NCBI RefSeq assembly: GCF_019753765.1
Contig: NZ_JAIJZW010000004.1
Coordinates: 124,001 to 188,000 of the forward strand
Direction of reading: 5' to 3'
Source: Microbacterium marinilacus
GTDB taxonomy: Bacteria; Actinomycetota; Actinomycetes; Actinomycetales; Microbacteriaceae
DNA: 64,000 nt
How positions within the stretch are numbered: the first letter of the stretch is position 1; each line of letters starts with the position of its first letter. The notes under the pieces were generated by a model, which saw nothing but the letters and a program-made list of their open reading frames with translations, was not told the origin of the DNA and did not search any database. Below are positions 63,586 through 64,000 of the stretch, piece after piece. Made by a program: the position numbers and the translations under genes.

Positions 63586-64000
63586 ATGTCGAGCGCGGAG
63601 CGGATGCCTGCCAGTCCCGGTCCACGGGATCTGCGGATGGTCGGGATCGGGGCGGTGTGCTGGGTCGCGGCGTTCGCGAGCGTGCTCGCGCCGGCGATCT
63701 CCGTCGGGGTGGCGATCACCGCCGCCGCTCTCATAGCGACCGGCCTCGCGATCTGGTCTCGGGTCCCATGGCGCGAGGCGTGCGGGCTCGCGGTGCTCGC
63801 GTGCGTGGCGGCAGGTGCCGCCGCGGCGCATGTCGCTGTGGCTCAGCCCGGTCGCGTCGTCGCCGCGGAGTTCGCCGGGAGCGGGGGACGGACGATCGAG
63901 CTCGAGCTGACGGTCACGTCGAAGGTGGAGAGGCGAGGCGAGGCGCTGTGGTTCGACGCCGACGCGTCGGAGGTGCGCCGTGGCGACGAGAGGTTGCGCG
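63586..64000 (+). CDS. comEC: ComEC competence channel protein, N-terminal part
   Basis: The first 138 residues are present; the rest is beyond the right edge. Two or three helices (GIGAVCWVAAFASVLAPAIS, VGVAITAAALIATGLAIW and LAVLACVAAGAAAAHVAVAQ) precede the start of the OB-fold-like outer domain (GRTIELELTVTSKVERRGEA). ComEC forms the channel for single-stranded DNA in transformation. The ATG is 6 bases after TAGCTT (63574-63579), so it has its own leaderless promoter behind the vapBC remnant. Confidence 0.85.
   Translation, partial: MSSAERMPASPGPRDLRMVGIGAVCWVAAFASVLAPAISVGVAITAAALIATGLAIWSRVPWREACGLAVLACVAAGAAAAHVAVAQPGRVVAAEFAGSGGRTIELELTVTSKVERRGEALWFDADASEVRRGDERLR

Overview
The window is chromosomal DNA from a high-GC actinobacterium. 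It most resembles Microbacteriaceae, probably Microbacterium or a close relative. This rests on the housekeeping gene order (valS; ileS-folC-DUF4233-ndk; VKOR; rne; rplU-rpmA-obg-proB-proA-nadD-rsfS-tRNA-Ala; leuS; comEA-comEC), frequent GTG starts, many 4-base ATGA/GTGA gene overlaps, an actinobacterial T-box before ileS, and many leaderless genes whose start codon lies 6-7 bases after a TANNNT box. I see no phage, insertion sequence, CRISPR array or rRNA. Genus assignment is inference from gene content.

Layout. 1-7.2 kb: M3 peptidase (cut by the left edge), valS with a small coupled gene, a winged-helix/DUF559 protein, an RHH-VOC-GNAT operon and a pentapeptide-repeat protein. 7.2-13.2 kb: T-box, ileS, folC, a DUF4233 membrane protein and ndk. 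13.3-24.3 kb: VKOR, RNase E/G, DUF4031, ribosomal proteins L21 and L27, Obg, proline synthesis (proB, proA), NAD synthesis (nadD), a membrane-anchored acidic protein, rsfS and tRNA-Ala(GGC). 24.3-27.0 kb is an accessory patch just past the tRNA: a lipoprotein, a toxin-antitoxin-like pair and a lower-GC HNH-like protein.

27-45 kb: an epimerase fused to an uncharacterised helical domain, an MFS exporter, and a sigma/anti-sigma pair (SigK-RskA type) divergent from a fasciclin lipoprotein that is its likely target. Then two small membrane proteins, a molybdopterin oxidoreductase (FdhF/YdeP type) with FdhD, a FUSC protein, a HAD phosphatase and a dipeptide-type ABC importer whose ATPase gene converges on its permease and binding-protein operon. 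45-53.5 kb: DUF2809, a protein usually named 3-methyladenine DNA glycosylase, a DapA-family aldolase with an M18 aminopeptidase, a SRAP (HMCES/YedK) protein, an App1-type phosphatase, DedA and leuS.

53.5-60.8 kb looks like a catabolic and uptake cluster: aldehyde dehydrogenase, a nitrate/sulfonate-type ABC importer with two permeases, an NDMA-dependent-type alcohol dehydrogenase and an IclR regulator. Alcohol and aldehyde oxidation of an imported compound is a reasonable inference; the substrate is unknown. 60.9-64 kb: a beta-propeller lipoprotein, comEA, a decayed vapBC pair and the start of comEC, cut by the right edge.

The points most worth following up are the SigK/fasciclin module, the tandem 8-mer overlapping the start of the RHH gene, the epimerase fusion, the accessory patch behind tRNA-Ala, the decayed vapBC between comEA and comEC, and the motif shared upstream of the aldehyde and alcohol dehydrogenase genes.
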